DNA of 13,037 nt from an uncultured Anaerosacchariphilus sp. (GCA_934402125.1 CAKRTY010000015.1:1-13037), one strand, 5' to 3'; numbered from the stretch's first letter, positions 1 through 8,032 are shown. The notes: a model not told the origin generated them from the letters alone. Program-made: numbers and translations.

Positions 1-1365
1 GATTATACCAATAAAAATGTGGAGGGACCGGCGGCCAAGAACATCGGCGTGCTGATGATGAATCCCCAGAACGGAGAGATTCTGGCGATGGCGGGCGACG
101 TGGATTTCGATCTGAATAATCCCCAGGATCTGGTGGAAAATGGTTATCTGACCCAGGAACAGGTGGATTCCATGACAGAGGAGGAGCAGCTGGACGCTAA
201 AAACCAGATGTGGCGTAATTTCTGTATCAGCGACGGCTATGAGCCCGGATCTACCGTAAAACCCATGACGGTAGCGGCGGCTCTGGAGCTGGGCGTGGTC
301 AGCGATTCTACCACTTTTCTCTGCGACGGCGGACAGGTTATCGTACAGGGACAGCCCAAGATTAAATGCGCGAAAAAGACAGGACATGGCATTATCAGCC
401 TGGAGGGTTCGCTGATGTTTTCCTGTAATGACGCTCTGATGCAGATAGGAGCCATGCTCGGCTATGACAATTTTCTGAAATATCAGCAGATTTTCAATTT
501 CGGCCTGAAGACGAACATCGATCTTCCCGGTGAGACGAATAACGCTTCGACGGTATTTACAAAGGATACCATGGGACCGGTAGAGCTGGCCACCAGTTCC
601 TTTGGTCAGGGCTTCAATACGTCCATGATTCAGGTGGCTTCGGCCTTTTCCTCCGTTATCAATGGAGGCTATTATTATCAGCCCCATGTGGTAAAGAAGA
701 TTCTGAACGCAGACGGTGGTACGGTGGAGACAGTCAATCCGGTGCTGGTGCGCCAGACGATTTCCAATAAGACCTCGTCGCTGATTCGGCAGTATCTGTA
801 CCACACCATGTACGGAAGCGCAGATTCCAACGGTAACAACGCCACCGGTAGAAAGGCGCGGGTAGCCGGGTATACCATGGGTGGTAAGACGGGAACAGCC
901 CAGAAAGTGCCACGTTCCGCACGGAAATATCTGGTATCCTTTATCGGCTTTGCGCCGGCGGATAATCCCCAGGTGGTCTGCTATGTGGTAGTGGACGAGC
1001 CCAACGCGGACAGTCCGGTTACGCAGGCAAGCAGCGCCTTTGCCCAGGAGATTTTCAAGAATATTATGAAGGAAGCCATGCCCTATCTGAATATCTATGC
1101 TACGGCGGAGATTCCGGAGGATATGAAAGCAGAGGTGGAGTCAGAGCAGGCAGCCGCTGCGGAGCAGGAGGCAGAAGAGGAAGCGAAGGAAGACGAGACA
1201 CCTGTGGAGGAGGGTACTCTGGTAGATCCGAATACGGGTGAAACGGTGAAGATGCCCACAGAGGAGGAAGCAGAGGCCGACGGTGACAGCGGTCCGCTGG
1301 ACGGCTATGAAAGTCCGCTCCTTCCCGGAGATGGAAGCACAGCTTCAGAGGACAGTGCAGAATAG
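1..1365 (+). CDS. Class B penicillin-binding protein (FtsI/PBP2 family transpeptidase), 5'-truncated
   Basis: This is a D,D-transpeptidase that cross-links septal peptidoglycan outside the membrane, working with a SEDS polymerase such as the FtsW encoded downstream. The frame is open from base 1 with no stop, so the N-terminal anchor and dimerisation domain lie outside the window; the GTG at 19 is an internal valine, not a start. Visible catalytic motifs are SxxK (STVK, bases 250-261), SxN (SCN, 421-429) and KTG (KTGTAQ, from 886). After the transpeptidase fold comes a tail of about 80 residues (roughly bases 1120-1362), very rich in Glu, Asp and Ala, where B. subtilis SpoVD would carry a PASTA domain. 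By position, upstream of a second PBP and mraY, it corresponds to B. subtilis pbpB, the vegetative division PBP. Family is certain; vegetative versus sporulation role is inferred. Confidence 0.93.
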   Translation, partial: DYTNKNVEGPAAKNIGVLMMNPQNGEILAMAGDVDFDLNNPQDLVENGYLTQEQVDSMTEEEQLDAKNQMWRNFCISDGYEPGSTVKPMTVAAALELGVVSDSTTFLCDGGQVIVQGQPKIKCAKKTGHGIISLEGSLMFSCNDALMQIGAMLGYDNFLKYQQIFNFGLKTNIDLPGETNNASTVFTKDTMGPVELATSSFGQGFNTSMIQVASAFSSVINGGYYYQPHVVKKILNADGGTVETVNPVLVRQTISNKTSSLIRQYLYHTMYGSADSNGNNATGRKARVAGYTMGGKTGTAQKVPRSARKYLVSFIGFAPADNPQVVCYVVVDEPNADSPVTQASSAFAQEIFKNIMKEAMPYLNIYATAEIPEDMKAEVESEQAAAAEQEAEEEAKEDETPVEEGTLVDPNTGETVKMPTEEEAEADGDSGPLDGYESPLLPGDGSTASEDSAE

Positions 1366-1393
1366 AGAGGCGGAAAGCGCCGCATAAAGTCAG

Positions 1394-1435
1394 AAACCCC
1401 ATAATAGGTTGTAACAAACCGATTATGGGGTTTTT
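1394..1435 (+). terminator. Terminator-like hairpin abutting the next start codon
   Basis: A perfect 12-bp inverted repeat (AAACCCCATAAT at 1394-1405 and its complement at 1422-1433) encloses a further 4-bp stem (GGTT 1407-1410, AACC 1417-1420) with a 6-base loop. The 3' arm runs into five T residues (1431-1435), the form of an intrinsic terminator or attenuator. The T run ends exactly at the ATG of the next PBP, and the only Shine-Dalgarno-like bases (GGGG, 1427-1430) lie inside the 3' arm. It could therefore act on transcription, translation or both. A smaller GGCG/CGCC stem (1369-1381) lies just upstream. Which role applies is not decided by sequence. Confidence 0.7.
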
Positions 1436-3214
1436 ATGAAAACAGGGGAACAGAAAGTAAGAACCTACAACCGGAAAAAGCTGACGCTGGTTTTTGGAGT
1501 CTGCGTTCTGCTGTTGGCGGGGCTGACGGCGCGTCTGGGCTACCTGATGATTTTCCGTTCGGAATATTATCAGAAGCTGGCAGAGGATCTTCATCAGCGG
1601 GAGCGGAGCATTAAGGCGGCCCGGGGGAGAATTCTTGACCGGAACGGCAGGGTGCTGGCTTCGAACCGGACCGTATGTACCGTGTCGGTGGTACACAGCC
1701 AGCTAACCGATCCGGAGGGAGTGATAGAAGCGCTTTGCAGGGAGCTGGGGCTGCCGGAGGAAAAGGTGCGGAAGCGGGTAGAAAAATACAGCTCCATAGA
1801 GCGGATTCAGGCCAATGTGGACAAAGAAACGGGAGACCGGATCCGGGCCCTGGAGCTTGACGGGGTAAAAATCGATGAGGATTATAAACGCTGGTATCCC
1901 TACGGCTCCCTGGCCTCCAAGGTGCTGGGCTTCACCGGAGGGGATAACCAGGGGATCATCGGTCTGGAGGTCCGGTATGATACCTATCTGCAGGGACAAA
2001 AGGGTAGAATCCTGACGCTGACGGACGCCAGAGGAATCGAACTTCCGGATGCGGGCGAGGAGCGGGTAGAGCCGGTTCCGGGGGCAGATCTGCAGGTAAG
2101 CCTGGATTATAATATTCAGCGCTGCGCGGAGCAGGCGGCAAAAAAGGTCCGGCAGGAAAAGCAGGCCACCTATGTGTCAATTTTGGTGCTGAATCCGGAA
2201 AACGGGGAAATCTACGCCAATGTAAATGTGCCGGAATTTGACCTGAACAATCCCTATGATCTGACAGCATACCTGGAGGACACCGGGCAGAGCGGGGAAG
2301 AACGGACGGAACAGGAGAGACAGGATCTGCGGAATCAGATGTGGCGGAATCAGAGTATCCATGACACCTATGAGCCCGGTTCTGTTTTTAAGGTGGTGAC
2401 AGCGGCGGCAGCCCTGGAAAAGGGCGTGGTGACCCTGCAGGATACCTTCAGCTGCCCGGGCTTTCGAATGGTAGAGGATCGTCGGATCCGCTGTCACAAG
2501 GTACAGGGACACGGAACGGAAACCTTTGTACAGGCCATAGAAAATTCCTGCAATCCTGCCTTTATCGATATCGGACAGCGGGTGGGGGCAGAGGACTTCT
2601 GCGGATATTTCCGGCAGTTTGGCTTAATGGAAAAAACAGGAATTGATTTGCCCGGCGAGGCCAATATTATCATGCATAAGCTGGAGAATATCGGCCCGGT
2701 GGAGCTGGCAACTATGTCCTTTGGCCAGTCCTTTCAGATTACGCCCATGCAGATGGCGGCCACCGTCAGCTCCATCATAAATGGAGGAACCCGGATTACG
2801 CCCCATTTTGGGGTGGCGGTTCTGACGGAGGAGGGAAAGACAGAGAAAAAGCTGGCCTGGCCGAAGGGCAGGAACGTGGTACGCGGCGACACCTCGGAAA
2901 CCATGCGTTTTTTGCTGGAAAAGGTGGTATCGGAGGGAGGAGGAAGGCGGGCGTATATGGAAGGATACCGGATTGGAGGCAAGACAGCCACCTCCCAGAC
3001 CCTTCCGAGAGGTACGGGGCGCTATATCTCTTCCTTTATCGGATTTGCCCCGGCAGATGATCCCAAGGTACTGGCTATGTGCGTGATTCACAATCCCCAG
3101 GGGGTCTATTACGGCGGAACCATTGCGGCTCCGGTTATCCGCGGTATCTTTGAAAATATTCTTCCCTATCTTGGCATTGAAAAAACGGAAGAAAAGGCTT
3201 ATAATGCAGATTAG
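1436..3214 (+). CDS. Class B penicillin-binding protein in the spoVD position, with a KTA motif
   Basis: This 592-residue protein has a short basic N-terminus, one membrane anchor (about residues 15-38), the class B dimerisation domain with the RGRILDRNG motif (64-72), and a transpeptidase domain with SxxK (S316-VF-K319) and SxN (S371-C-N373). The third motif reads KTA (516-518, in GGKTATSQ), not the usual KTG. The ATG at 1436 is the first start after an in-frame stop (1412-1414) and the only one keeping the anchor intact. Its ribosome site is poor: GGGG five bases upstream, inside a hairpin. There is no PASTA domain or acidic tail. Position between the first PBP and mraY matches B. subtilis spoVD, a mother-cell cortex PBP, but a second division PBP is also possible. 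Both PBPs share an inserted segment between a DLNNP and a QMWRN motif, suggesting they arose by duplication. Confidence 0.93.
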   Translation: MKTGEQKVRTYNRKKLTLVFGVCVLLLAGLTARLGYLMIFRSEYYQKLAEDLHQRERSIKAARGRILDRNGRVLASNRTVCTVSVVHSQLTDPEGVIEALCRELGLPEEKVRKRVEKYSSIERIQANVDKETGDRIRALELDGVKIDEDYKRWYPYGSLASKVLGFTGGDNQGIIGLEVRYDTYLQGQKGRILTLTDARGIELPDAGEERVEPVPGADLQVSLDYNIQRCAEQAAKKVRQEKQATYVSILVLNPENGEIYANVNVPEFDLNNPYDLTAYLEDTGQSGEERTEQERQDLRNQMWRNQSIHDTYEPGSVFKVVTAAAALEKGVVTLQDTFSCPGFRMVEDRRIRCHKVQGHGTETFVQAIENSCNPAFIDIGQRVGAEDFCGYFRQFGLMEKTGIDLPGEANIIMHKLENIGPVELATMSFGQSFQITPMQMAATVSSIINGGTRITPHFGVAVLTEEGKTEKKLAWPKGRNVVRGDTSETMRFLLEKVVSEGGGRRAYMEGYRIGGKTATSQTLPRGTGRYISSFIGFAPADDPKVLAMCVIHNPQGVYYGGTIAAPVIRGIFENILPYLGIEKTEEKAYNAD

Positions 3215-3248
3215 CTTAAGAAAAGGATATGAGAGGTAGAAAAAAGTT

Positions 3249-4208
3249 ATGGATGTAAAAACACTGATATTTCCGGTTTTGATTTCCTTTATCATCAGCG
3301 CGGCGCTGGGTCCGGTGGTGATTCCGCTGCTCCGCCGGATGAAATTCGGCCAGACAGAGCGTGAGGAGGGACCCAAGAGCCACTTAAAGAAGACGGGTAC
3401 GCCGACTATGGGCGGCGTGATGATTCTGGCTGCGATTATTGTGACAGCCCTGATTTACGCAAAGGACTATCCGAAGATTATTCCCGTTCTCTTTGTGACC
3501 GTAGGCTTTGGTATCATCGGATTTCTGGACGACTATATCAAGATTATGCTTCACCGCTCGGAGGGTCTGACTCCGGGACAGAAGATGTTTGGCCAGTTCC
3601 TGGTGACCGGCGTCTTTGTCTTTTATTATTATAAAATGACAGGCGGCGATATGGCCATGCTGATCCCCTTCTGGCCGGGTCACTATCTGCATCTGGGCTG
3701 GCTTGCCATTCCGGTGGCTTTTCTGGCGATCATCGGAACGGTCAACGGAGCCAATTTTACCGATGGTCTGGATGGTCTGGCTGCCAGTGTAACAGTTCTG
3801 ATTGCCATGTTCTTTACAGTAGTGGCAGTGGGTACCGGAAGCGGCATTCATCCGATTACCTGCGCAGTGGTAGGAAGCCTGATGGGATTCCTATTGTTTA
3901 ATGTATTTCCGGCCAGCGTTTTTATGGGCGATACCGGATCCCTGGCTCTGGGCGGTTTTGTGGCGGCAACGGCTTACATGATGGATATGCCGATCTTTAT
4001 TCTGATTGTAGCTTTGATTTACTGGGTGGAGATTCTCTCCGTTATGATTCAGGTAACGTATTTCAAGAAAACCGGCGGAAAGCGAATCTTCCGTATGGCG
4101 CCGATTCATCATCATTTTGAGCTGGGCGGCTGGTCAGAGACCAGAGTCGTGGCAGTATTTTCTATCGTGACGGCGTTATTATGCCTGATTGGATTGCTGG
4201 CGCTTTAA
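3249..4208 (+). CDS. mraY: Phospho-N-acetylmuramoyl-pentapeptide-transferase MraY
   Basis: MraY is the integral membrane enzyme that moves phospho-MurNAc-pentapeptide from UDP onto undecaprenyl phosphate, forming lipid I on the cytoplasmic face. At 319 residues it has the usual length and a many-helix membrane profile. The family signatures are present: the HLKKTGTPTMGG segment (45-56), LDDYIK (93-98) with the two active-site aspartates, NFTDGLDGLA (169-178), MGDTGSLALGG (226-236) and the HHHFE motif (287-291). It starts 34 bases after the second PBP; the ribosome site (GAGAGG, 3231-3236) is 12 bases from the ATG, longer than ideal. murE and murF, which often flank mraY, are absent on both sides. 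Its stop codon overlaps the ribosome binding site of murD, so the two are probably cotranscribed and coupled. Confidence 0.98.
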   Translation: MDVKTLIFPVLISFIISAALGPVVIPLLRRMKFGQTEREEGPKSHLKKTGTPTMGGVMILAAIIVTALIYAKDYPKIIPVLFVTVGFGIIGFLDDYIKIMLHRSEGLTPGQKMFGQFLVTGVFVFYYYKMTGGDMAMLIPFWPGHYLHLGWLAIPVAFLAIIGTVNGANFTDGLDGLAASVTVLIAMFFTVVAVGTGSGIHPITCAVVGSLMGFLLFNVFPASVFMGDTGSLALGGFVAATAYMMDMPIFILIVALIYWVEILSVMIQVTYFKKTGGKRIFRMAPIHHHFELGGWSETRVVAVFSIVTALLCLIGLLAL

Positions 4209-4220
4209 GGAGGAAAAGAC

Positions 4221-5579
4221 ATGATTAAGGATAAAAAGATTCTGGTAATCGGAAGCGGTGTCAGCGGCATCGGAGCAGTGAAGCTTCTGGAGGCGGCGGG
4301 CGCGGCTCCCACCCTTTATGACAGCAATGAAAAGCTGACAGAGGAGGCTGTGCGGGGCAGACTGCCGGAGGGCAGCAAGTGCGCCATCGTTCTGGGAGAG
4401 CTTCCGGAGCAGTTGAAAAAAGAGACGGAGCTGGTAGTATTGAGCCCCGGCGTACCGGTGGATCTGCCGCTGGTGGAGGAGCTTCGGAAGAATGGCGCTG
4501 TCATCTGGGGCGAGGTGGAGCTGGCTTACCATTTTGGAAAGGGCAGAATTGCAGCAATTACCGGAACAAACGGAAAAACTACAACAACAACGCTGGTAGG
4601 CGAGATTTTCAAAAGCTATTATCCGGAGGTTTTTGTGGTAGGCAATATCGGAACCGCTTACACGGCGGAGGCCCTGAAAATGACGGAGAACAGCGTGACG
4701 GCTGCGGAGATCAGCAGCTTTCAGCTGGAAACCATTGAGAGCTTCCATCCGAAGGTCAGCGCGATTCTGAATATTACCCCGGATCACCTGAACCGCCATC
4801 ATACCATGAAGTGCTATATCGAAACCAAGGAAAAGATCGCGGAAAATCAGACGGCAGAGGATACCTGCGTGCTGAATTATGACGATGAGGAGACGAGACG
4901 CTTCGGGGAGAACTGTAAGGCTTCGGTTCTGTATTTCAGCCGGGAGCATATACTGGATCAGGGCGTATATATGGACGGAACAGCGATTGTATACAAAGAT
5001 GAGTCTGTGAGGACGAAGATCTGCGACGTCAGCGAGCTGAAGCTTCTGGGAACCCATAACTATGAAAATGTTATGGCGGCAGTGGCCATTGCAGCAGCGA
5101 TGGGAGTTCCGCTTCCCTATATCCGGGAGACGGTGATTCGCTTTACGGCCGTAGAGCACCGGATTGAGTTCGTGGCAAAGAAGAAGGGCGTGGCCTATTA
5201 CAACGATTCCAAGGGGACCAATACCGACGCGTCCATCAAGGCGGTGCAGGCCATGAACCGTCCTACCATTGTGATCGGCGGCGGCTACGATAAGCACGTC
5301 AGCTTTGACGACTGGATTGAATGCTTCGGAGATAAGGTAAAATGGCTGGTGCTGCTGGGACAGACGGCCAATCAGATTGCCGAGACAGCGAAGAAGCATG
5401 GATTTACGAAGATCGTATTTACCGAAAGCCTGAAGGAAGCGGTAGAGGTATGCGCCGAAAAGGCGGAGAGCGGCGACGCGGTTCTGCTTTCCCCTGCCTG
5501 CGCAAGCTGGGGAATGTTCGACAATTACGAACAGAGAGGAAGAATGTTTAAAGATTACGTCCGCGCGCTTCCGGAATAA
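4221..5579 (+). CDS. murD: UDP-N-acetylmuramoyl-L-alanine--D-glutamate ligase MurD
   Basis: MurD is the cytoplasmic ATP-dependent ligase that adds D-glutamate to UDP-MurNAc-L-Ala. The 452 residues show all three Mur ligase domains: an N-terminal Rossmann-like UDP-binding domain (GSGVSGIGA, 11-19), a central ATPase with the P-loop GTNGKTTTTT (115-124) and the NITPDHLNRH segment (184-193), and a C-terminal domain beginning near HRIEFV (313-318) with YNDSKGTNTDA (327-337) and the family-typical end SPACASWGMFDNYEQRG (424-440). K203, in the ETKEKI segment, aligns with the carbamylated active-site lysine of E. coli MurD (K198). The ribosome site AAGGAGG (4207-4213) is 7 bases from the ATG and overlaps the mraY stop, indicating tight coupling. 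Confidence 0.98.
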   Translation: MIKDKKILVIGSGVSGIGAVKLLEAAGAAPTLYDSNEKLTEEAVRGRLPEGSKCAIVLGELPEQLKKETELVVLSPGVPVDLPLVEELRKNGAVIWGEVELAYHFGKGRIAAITGTNGKTTTTTLVGEIFKSYYPEVFVVGNIGTAYTAEALKMTENSVTAAEISSFQLETIESFHPKVSAILNITPDHLNRHHTMKCYIETKEKIAENQTAEDTCVLNYDDEETRRFGENCKASVLYFSREHILDQGVYMDGTAIVYKDESVRTKICDVSELKLLGTHNYENVMAAVAIAAAMGVPLPYIRETVIRFTAVEHRIEFVAKKKGVAYYNDSKGTNTDASIKAVQAMNRPTIVIGGGYDKHVSFDDWIECFGDKVKWLVLLGQTANQIAETAKKHGFTKIVFTESLKEAVEVCAEKAESGDAVLLSPACASWGMFDNYEQRGRMFKDYVRALPE

Positions 5580-5604
5580 GGAAGCGCCCTGCGAAGTAAA
5601 GCAA

Positions 5605-5617
5605 GGGGCGAGGCCCC
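5605..5617 (+). other. Small GC-rich hairpin upstream of ftsW
   Basis: GGGGC (5605-5609) and GCCCC (5613-5617) form a perfect 5-bp stem around a GAG triloop, in the 52-base gap between murD and ftsW. It lies 5 bases before the ftsW ribosome site GGAGG (5623-5627) and has no T tract, so it is not a terminator. An alternative pairing with the GCGCCCT stretch at 5584-5590 is possible. It could tune ftsW translation or processing of the operon RNA, or it could be chance in a GC-rich spacer. Confidence 0.35.
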
Positions 5618-5631
5618 GGGACGGAGGGTAT

Positions 5632-6762
5632 ATGACAGGTCCGGATTCCGCCGGAAAAAAGAAGAAGCACAGGAGCAGCGCTCCGGATTACGGTCTGGGG
5701 CTTACGGTGCTGATTCTGGCGGGGTTCGGACTTGTTGTGCTTTACAGCACCAGCTCCTGGAACGGGCAGGTGAAGTTCGCGGATCCGGCCTATTACCTGA
5801 AAAAACAGCTGTGGGCCACTTCTCTGGGGCTGGCAGTCATGTATGGCGTATCCTGCGTGGATTACCATCGGTGGGAGCGGCTGGCAGTGCCCGGTTATCT
5901 GATTTCTCTGGGGCTTCAGGCGGCAGTTCTGGCGTTTGGAGATGAATATAACGGGTCCAGGCGCTGGCTGTCGGTGGGGCCGCTGTCCTTTCAGCCCTCG
6001 GAGTTTGCCAAGGTGGCGGTTATCGTGCTGCTGGCCCGCTTGATCAGTAGTCTGGCCAAAAAGCCTGTAACTCTCCGGCAGATGTTTGTGGTGATATTGC
6101 CGGCTCTGCCTCTGGTGGGGCTGGTGGGTACCAACAACCTGAGTACGGCAATTATTATTATGGGAATTGCGGTAATCCTGATTTTTGTGGCCAGCCCCGG
6201 GTATCTCCGGTTTATTCTCATCGGCGCAGGCGGGGCAGGGTTTCTGGCGGTGTTTCTGAGCCTGGAATCCTACCGTCTGGAGCGTCTGGCTATCTGGCGG
6301 AATCCGGAGGCCTACGAAAAAGGGTATCAGACCATGCAGGGACTTTACGCCATCGGATCCGGAGGCCTGTTCGGCGTGGGCTTTGGCGGAAGCCTGCAGA
6401 AGCTGGGCTTTGTACCGGAGGCCCAGAACGATATGATTTTTTCCATTGTCTGCGAGGAGCTTGGGCTGACGGGGGCGGTACTTTTGATTTCTCTGTTTGT
6501 CCTGCTGATCTGGCGGCTTTTTATCATAGCTCTCCATGCGCGGGATTTGTTCGGAGGACTGCTGGTGACCGGAATGATGGGGCATATCCTGATTCAGGTG
6601 ATTCTGAATATTGCGGTGGTGACCAATGCCATTCCCAACACCGGCATTACGCTGCCCTTTGTCAGCTATGGGGGCACCTCTGTCTTATTTCTCCTGGCGG
6701 AAATGGGTCTGGCCCTGAATGTATCCCGCAGTCACGTTCACCGGGAGAATGGCATATGCTGA
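5632..6762 (+). CDS. ftsW: FtsW/SpoVE-family SEDS peptidoglycan glycosyltransferase
   Basis: SEDS proteins polymerise lipid II into glycan strands in partnership with a class B PBP, at the septum (FtsW) or in spore cortex (SpoVE). The 376 residues have a basic cytoplasmic N-terminus (KKKKH) and about ten membrane helices. Family signatures are GSRRWLSVGPLSFQPSEFAK (108-127), the catalytic-loop aspartate in EAQNDMIF (D267, aligned with the essential SEDS aspartate) and the C-terminal NTGITLPFVSYGGTS (336-350). The segment usually written PDLGT reads NNLST here (168-172). Ribosome site GGAGG (5623-5627) is 4 bases from the ATG. Two PBP partners lie upstream in the same cluster. The equivalent position in B. 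subtilis is spoVE; sequence alone does not tell me whether this copy is vegetative, sporulation-specific or both. Confidence 0.95.
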   Translation: MTGPDSAGKKKKHRSSAPDYGLGLTVLILAGFGLVVLYSTSSWNGQVKFADPAYYLKKQLWATSLGLAVMYGVSCVDYHRWERLAVPGYLISLGLQAAVLAFGDEYNGSRRWLSVGPLSFQPSEFAKVAVIVLLARLISSLAKKPVTLRQMFVVILPALPLVGLVGTNNLSTAIIIMGIAVILIFVASPGYLRFILIGAGGAGFLAVFLSLESYRLERLAIWRNPEAYEKGYQTMQGLYAIGSGGLFGVGFGGSLQKLGFVPEAQNDMIFSIVCEELGLTGAVLLISLFVLLIWRLFIIALHARDLFGGLLVTGMMGHILIQVILNIAVVTNAIPNTGITLPFVSYGGTSVLFLLAEMGLALNVSRSHVHRENGIC

Positions 6763-6790
6763 AGGTATAGCCGGACTTAGGAGAGAAGAT

Positions 6791-8032
6791 ATGGATTATC
6801 TGGACATTGAGGGCGGCCGGCCCTTGCAGGGAGAGGTGCGGATACAGGGATCTAAAAACGCGGTGCTTCCGATTCTGTCCGGCGCGTTGCTGCACAGAGG
6901 CGTAACCGTAGTGGAAAACAGTCCGGATATTACGGATGTGGAGGCCATGCTGGAGCTGCTGCAAGGCTGCGGCTGCAAAATCCGGCGGGAGGGCAGGAGG
7001 CTTATCGTGGACGCTGGGCAGGTATCTCCTTTGCGGGCAGAAACGGGCTGCGCGGCGAAAATGCGATCTTCCGTCATGCTGCTGGGAAGTCTTCTGGGAC
7101 GGGTGGGCGAGGTCTTTTTGCCCTATCCGGGAGGCTGCGTCATCGGGGAACGTCCGATCGATCTCCATAAAAAGGCCCTGGAGCAGCTGGGAGCGGTAAT
7201 AAGGCTGGAAGAAAATGGAATTCACGCAGTCTGCAGAAAGCCGGTGGGAGCCAGGATCCGGCTTTCCTTCCCCAGTGTGGGGGCTACGGAAAATGTACTT
7301 TTGCTGGCAGTAAAGGCCGAGGGGGAGACGATTCTTGAAAATGCGGCCCGGGAGCCGGAAATCTGTGAGCTCTGCCGGTTTCTGCGAAGCATGGGCGCCG
7401 GTATCCGCGGAGAAGAAACCGGGCGGATTGTGGTAAAGGGCGGGCAGCCCCTTCATGATACGGTATTTCCGGTCATGGCAGATCGGATTGTGGCGGGAAC
7501 CTATATGCTGCTTCTGGCGGCGGCCGGTGGGGAAATCTGCCTGAGGGAGGCGCCGGCCGGGCAGCTGAAAAGCCTGTGGCCGGTTCTTGCGGCCCTGGGG
7601 GCAGAGAGCCGGACAGAGGGAGAAACGGTGCTTCTGAAACGGCAGGAGAGAAAGGAATGTAGGCTAGAGGTGACGACGGCTCCCTATCCGGGATTTCCGA
7701 CGGATTTGCAGTCGCCCCTCCTGGGCGCGCTGGCAGGTCTGCCCGGAAGGAGCCGGATCCGGGAACAGGTCTTTGAGGCAAGGTTTAAAATCGTGGAGGA
7801 GCTTCGGAAAATGGGGGCGGAGATCTGCCTTACGGGACAGGAGGCCGAGGTATGTGGAACAAGGCTTTTGGGAGCGACGCTTGAAGCCCGGGAGCTCAGG
7901 GGCGGCGCGGCTCTCTGTATCGCGGCGGCTGCAGCAGAGGGCAGAAGCCGGATTTTGGGATATCCCTACATTGCCCGGGGCTACGAAAACATAATCGGGG
8001 ACTTGCAGAAGCTGGGAGTTATGATATACTAG
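6791..8032 (+). CDS. murA: UDP-N-acetylglucosamine 1-carboxyvinyltransferase MurA
   Basis: MurA transfers enolpyruvate from PEP to UDP-GlcNAc, the first committed step of peptidoglycan synthesis and the fosfomycin target. The 413-residue product (E. coli 419) shows the substrate residues K22-N23 (GSKNA), R92 in KMRSS, the catalytic loop GGCVIGERPIDLH with C116 (E. coli C115, so fosfomycin-sensitive type), the conserved SVGATEN (162-168), D305 in FPTD and R370 near the end. I chose the ATG at 6791 because AGGAG (6779-6783) lies 7 bases before it and the protein then begins like known MurA proteins; the frame stays open upstream into ftsW, but those extra 24 residues look spurious. It begins 28 bases after ftsW, the slot where murG/murB sit in B. 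subtilis. Whether this is the MurA or MurZ type of the two Gram-positive paralogues is not decided. Confidence 0.95.
   Translation: MDYLDIEGGRPLQGEVRIQGSKNAVLPILSGALLHRGVTVVENSPDITDVEAMLELLQGCGCKIRREGRRLIVDAGQVSPLRAETGCAAKMRSSVMLLGSLLGRVGEVFLPYPGGCVIGERPIDLHKKALEQLGAVIRLEENGIHAVCRKPVGARIRLSFPSVGATENVLLLAVKAEGETILENAAREPEICELCRFLRSMGAGIRGEETGRIVVKGGQPLHDTVFPVMADRIVAGTYMLLLAAAGGEICLREAPAGQLKSLWPVLAALGAESRTEGETVLLKRQERKECRLEVTTAPYPGFPTDLQSPLLGALAGLPGRSRIREQVFEARFKIVEELRKMGAEICLTGQEAEVCGTRLLGATLEARELRGGAALCIAAAAAEGRSRILGYPYIARGYENIIGDLQKLGVMIY

Noticed and set aside
19..21. GTG as the start codon of the first PBP
   Set aside because: The frame is open to base 1, there is no ribosome site, and starting here would remove the membrane anchor; it is an internal codon of a truncated gene.
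4179..5399. Long reverse-strand open frame (about 400 codons) opposite murD
   Set aside because: It lies entirely over a clear murD, its product is rich in His, Leu and Arg without recognisable motifs, and it has no ribosome site. It reflects codon bias on the + strand.
5548..6585. Reverse-strand open frame of 345 codons opposite ftsW
   Set aside because: Gln/His/Pro-rich translation typical of an antisense shadow; the membrane protein on the + strand is well supported.
6719..6790. Upstream extension of murA into ftsW
   Set aside because: The extra 24 residues do not resemble a MurA N-terminus, whereas the ATG at 6791 has AGGAG 7 bases upstream.
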